Below are positions 61,325 to 64,000 of a stretch of DNA of 64,000 nucleotides, piece by piece. Position numbers and translations under genes: made by a program. The notes under the pieces are model-generated. The model was given only the letters and a program-made list of their open reading frames with translations, made no database searches and was not told the origin of the DNA. This DNA comes from Sphingobacteriales bacterium. Lineage in GTDB: Bacteria > Bacteroidota > Bacteroidia > Chitinophagales > Chitinophagaceae. The stretch covers positions 1 to 64,000 of the forward strand of contig SEFP01000004.1 of NCBI GenBank assembly GCA_004144185.1, in the 5' to 3' direction. Positions within the stretch are counted from its first letter, which is position 1. Each line of letters starts with the position of its first letter.

Positions 61325-62770
61325 ATGAAACGGCTTTTCTGGCTGCTGTGTCTGGTGGTGGGATTCTCATCGGTACAGGCCCAGCAGGTATTGTATACAC
61401 CTGCCAGCGATTTTGATCTGCGCAATGGGACAACTGCGGTGGTAGGCAAAGCAGCTGGTCGCATCTACACCTTCCGGGGAGATGGCGATGGCTATTTTCT
61501 CGATGCCTGGAACGACTCCATGCTGCCGGTGGCAACAGTCATTCTCGACTTTCTGCCGCAAAAAATCTACGATAGCTATTTTGCAGTGTCCGGCGATTCC
61601 ATCACCATGCTGTACCAGTACCTCGATGGCCGCGACTTGTATCTCTACGGCGCGGTACTGGATGGAGACGGGCGTTTGCTGCGCCGTCCGTTGCGGCTCG
61701 ATCAGAAGCGGACCGGCTTTTTGGGTGGTGCCGACTACTACAGTTACAACGCTGCCGATTCGAAGCGGAAGCTTATGGCCTATTCCATTTCAGACGATTC
61801 GCGGGAATTGGGTGTGACGGCTGTTGTGATGAATGCAGACCTGTCGGGAATCCGGCGCACTTCCAATACCCTGAAACGCGACGGGAATCTGCTGGCCTCC
61901 AAACCGGTGCTGACCAATGCGGGTGAATTACTGATTCCGGTGCGGCAGGCGACCGGCCGCCGCGATCAGTATGATGCGCTGATGCTGGTGCGGTTTCCGG
62001 AAACGTCCCGTACACCGGAGCTGACCTACCTGCCACTGGCCGAAGACGTATATGTAGAAGAACCCTTTCTGCGCACCGCACCACAGGATGGTAAACTATA
62101 TCTGGCGGCGTTCTACACCAACCGGCGGAACGGGAATCCGGATGGGATTTTGTTTGTAGGGCTGGATCCGGGAACTTATACCACGTTCCGGAAGCTTCAG
62201 GTGCCGTTTGACGATCGGCTGCGCGCTATGACCGGGGAGCGATCCCTTCGAAATGCTTTTGCCAACCAGCATCTGCGCCAGCTGATCATCAAAAATGATG
62301 GTGGCTTTGTTGTGGTTTCAGAAGAAAATTATGTCAGCTACCGGACGGCTTACACGCCGGGCTGGGGGTACTACAGCTTCTACGGACCGTTTATGGGCGG
62401 CCCTCAGGTACGCGAATATTTCTACAACGATATTCTGGCCGTCTCGGTAGGCGCTGATGGTGTGATGGAGTGGCCGGCTTTTATCCGGAAAGAACAGTAT
62501 TCCCAGGAAGACGGCGGATTGTTTTCGTCCTATGCCTTTATCAATACCGGAAACAGTCTGGGATTTCTGTTCAACAATTTTGACCGGCAACGAAGCAGCA
62601 TCGGGCTGGTGCAGGTAGATGACGCCGGCAATCAGGTGTCCCGGCGTTTTGGAGGCGATGCAGAGATGCCCGACTGGGTTCCACGGTCGGCCAAACAGAT
62701 TTCTGCCCGCGAACTGGTGGTGCCTTGCCTGTTGCGTAAAAAGGTATGCTTTGCTAAGGTGCAATTTTAA
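61325..62770 (+). CDS. Hypothetical secreted protein
   Basis: 481 aa, signal peptide MKRLFWLLCLVVGFSSVQAQ. Confidence 0.65.
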   Translation: MKRLFWLLCLVVGFSSVQAQQVLYTPASDFDLRNGTTAVVGKAAGRIYTFRGDGDGYFLDAWNDSMLPVATVILDFLPQKIYDSYFAVSGDSITMLYQYLDGRDLYLYGAVLDGDGRLLRRPLRLDQKRTGFLGGADYYSYNAADSKRKLMAYSISDDSRELGVTAVVMNADLSGIRRTSNTLKRDGNLLASKPVLTNAGELLIPVRQATGRRDQYDALMLVRFPETSRTPELTYLPLAEDVYVEEPFLRTAPQDGKLYLAAFYTNRRNGNPDGILFVGLDPGTYTTFRKLQVPFDDRLRAMTGERSLRNAFANQHLRQLIIKNDGGFVVVSEENYVSYRTAYTPGWGYYSFYGPFMGGPQVREYFYNDILAVSVGADGVMEWPAFIRKEQYSQEDGGLFSSYAFINTGNSLGFLFNNFDRQRSSIGLVQVDDAGNQVSRRFGGDAEMPDWVPRSAKQISARELVVPCLLRKKVCFAKVQF

Positions 62771-62805
62771 AGTAACCTTTGCGCCTTTAAAGACTGATCC
62801 TGCCG

Positions 62806-63786
62806 GTGCTGCCGCTGATTCGTAACAACACTCCTTATGCAGTAGGCGTATTGCTGATTCTGGTGATTCTCATCGGTGCCAGCGCACCTGTAGCCGCTGT
62901 TGCCGTACCGCCGGTATCGCAGCCGCTGTACTATTTTCTGATCCGGTCCGGAAAAGCGCTTTTCGGCACCAGTGCCTTTGGGTGGACAACCATCTACCTG
63001 TTACTGTTGTTTGGTCAGGCGCTGTACCTTAATAACCTGGTGATCCGGCACCGCCTCTTTACTAAAAGTACGTTTACACCGGCTTTTATGTTTTTGATCT
63101 TTGCTACGCTGCTGCCGTCGTTTCAGGGGATCACACCGCCGCTGTTTGCCAACTTTCTGTTGTTGGGCGCACTAGATACCATGTTGCAGTTTGGACGGCC
63201 CACGCAGCCCCGGCGCCTCATCTTCAACGCCGGGTTTCTGATTGGCACGGCTGCCTTCGTGCAGTTCTCTTATGTTTTTGCATTTGGGTTGTTACTGGCT
63301 GCTCTGCTGTTTCTGCGACCCTTTCATACCGGCGAGTATATGGCTGCGCTACTGGGCCTCCTGACACCGGTGTATTTTATGGCTACCGCCTTGTTTCTGA
63401 CCGATCAGTTGTCGGCCTTGCGTAACTGGCCATCGATAGCCCTGCACCGCCTGCCCTGGCATTCCGGGCAGGTAGGAGCAACCATTGGTATTTACAGTGG
63501 GGTAGCGCTGCTGTTGCTTGCCGGGCTGTATCAGCTCAACGGGCAGATGAACCGGAGCAGCATTTATGTACGGCGCAGCTGGGGGGTCATCGTTTCCGGA
63601 ATGGTTATTTCCGTTTTTATAGCTGTACTGGCTCCGGCAACGGTCCCCCAGAGCTGGCGCGTACTGGCTCCGTTCTACGGTTTGGTCGTAGCTGCGGCAT
63701 TAGAAACGGAGAAGCCCCGCCGGTTTGCTACTTTTGCGTTCTGGATGGCGCTTGCGCTGCCCATAGCCTCGTATATTTTTCTGTAA
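62806..63786 (+). CDS. DUF6427-like polytopic membrane protein (GTG start)
   Basis: 326 aa, about 10 hydrophobic segments; precedes purQ. Confidence 0.6.
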   Translation: MLPLIRNNTPYAVGVLLILVILIGASAPVAAVAVPPVSQPLYYFLIRSGKALFGTSAFGWTTIYLLLLFGQALYLNNLVIRHRLFTKSTFTPAFMFLIFATLLPSFQGITPPLFANFLLLGALDTMLQFGRPTQPRRLIFNAGFLIGTAAFVQFSYVFAFGLLLAALLFLRPFHTGEYMAALLGLLTPVYFMATALFLTDQLSALRNWPSIALHRLPWHSGQVGATIGIYSGVALLLLAGLYQLNGQMNRSSIYVRRSWGVIVSGMVISVFIAVLAPATVPQSWRVLAPFYGLVVAAALETEKPRRFATFAFWMALALPIASYIFL

Positions 63787-63809
63787 ATTTTTAATACTTC
63801 TTCTTTCCT

Positions 63810-64000
63810 GTGAAATTCGGAATCGTTGTTTTTCCCGGCTCCAACTGCGACCGCGATATGATGCATGCCTTGCAGGATGACCTGCAACAAGAGGTGCAGA
63901 TGCTCTGGCACAAAGACAACGACCTGTCGGCATTTGATCCGGAACGCGACTGTATCGTGTTGCCGGGTGGGTTTTCCTATGGCGATTATCTGCGCTGTGG
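63810..64000 (+). CDS. purQ: Phosphoribosylformylglycinamidine synthase subunit PurQ, 3' truncated by window edge
   Basis: [21 protein letters not shown]...[18 protein letters not shown] start; not in ORF track. Confidence 0.92.
   Translation, partial: MKFGIVVFPGSNCDRDMMHALQDDLQQEVQMLWHKDNDLSAFDPERDCIVLPGGFSYGDYLRC

Larger units (their letters stand above)
34..63601. repeat. Highly iterated palindrome TTCCGGAA, about 109 dispersed exact copies
   Basis: First-base positions read by eye include 34, 997, 1423, 1876, 2876, 2891, 3622, 4042, 4073, 4821, 5304, 5558, 5877, 6351, 7767, 8222, 8419, 8830, 9824, 10142, 10371, 10693, 11111, 12388, 12505, 13452, 15768, 15873, 16478, 16678, 16765, 17482, 18094, 18116, 18596, 19310, 20205, 20886, 21216, 21243, 21626, 22656, 23209 and on to 63594. 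Confidence 0.95.

Noticed and set aside
34-63601. TTCCGGAA as part of a transposable or REP-type repeat
   Set aside because: Flanks differ at every copy and most copies sit inside intact conserved genes; only the 8-bp palindrome is shared.
34-63601. TTCCGGAA as a transcription-factor operator
   Set aside because: Too many copies, mostly deep inside coding regions of unrelated genes, for a conventional regulon.

Overview
Chromosomal window from a Bacteroidota bacterium, probably Chitinophagaceae-like. The lineage is inferred from T9SS sorting domains, PorW/SprE, GldE-like CBS protein, DUF4295 and TAnnTTTG promoter boxes. Gene content is mostly housekeeping: pyrF, lipA, hemS-like, hybrid kinase/cheR/cheB/response regulator, rpsT, tatA-like, rluA-type, hldD-like, HAAO, gmk, bacilliredoxin, arginase-family, recQ, dNK, folK, sppA, M13 peptidase, sdaA, GT/deacetylase fusion, porW/sprE, rel/spoT, M32 peptidase, nupC-type, PDH E2, a secreted PI-PLC-like protein, rpmB/rpmG, bshB1 and purQ (partial). 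I saw no CRISPR, tRNA, rRNA, prophage or transposase. The standout signal is not a gene. The perfect 8-bp palindrome TTCCGGAA occurs about 109 times by eye (about 1 per 590 bp; about 1 expected by chance). It falls in all three codon phases, on genes of every function, and is about 2.7-fold denser in intergenic gaps. This is a highly iterated palindrome analogous in form to cyanobacterial HIP1, and I do not know of a description in Bacteroidota. All counts were made by eye and should be recomputed.
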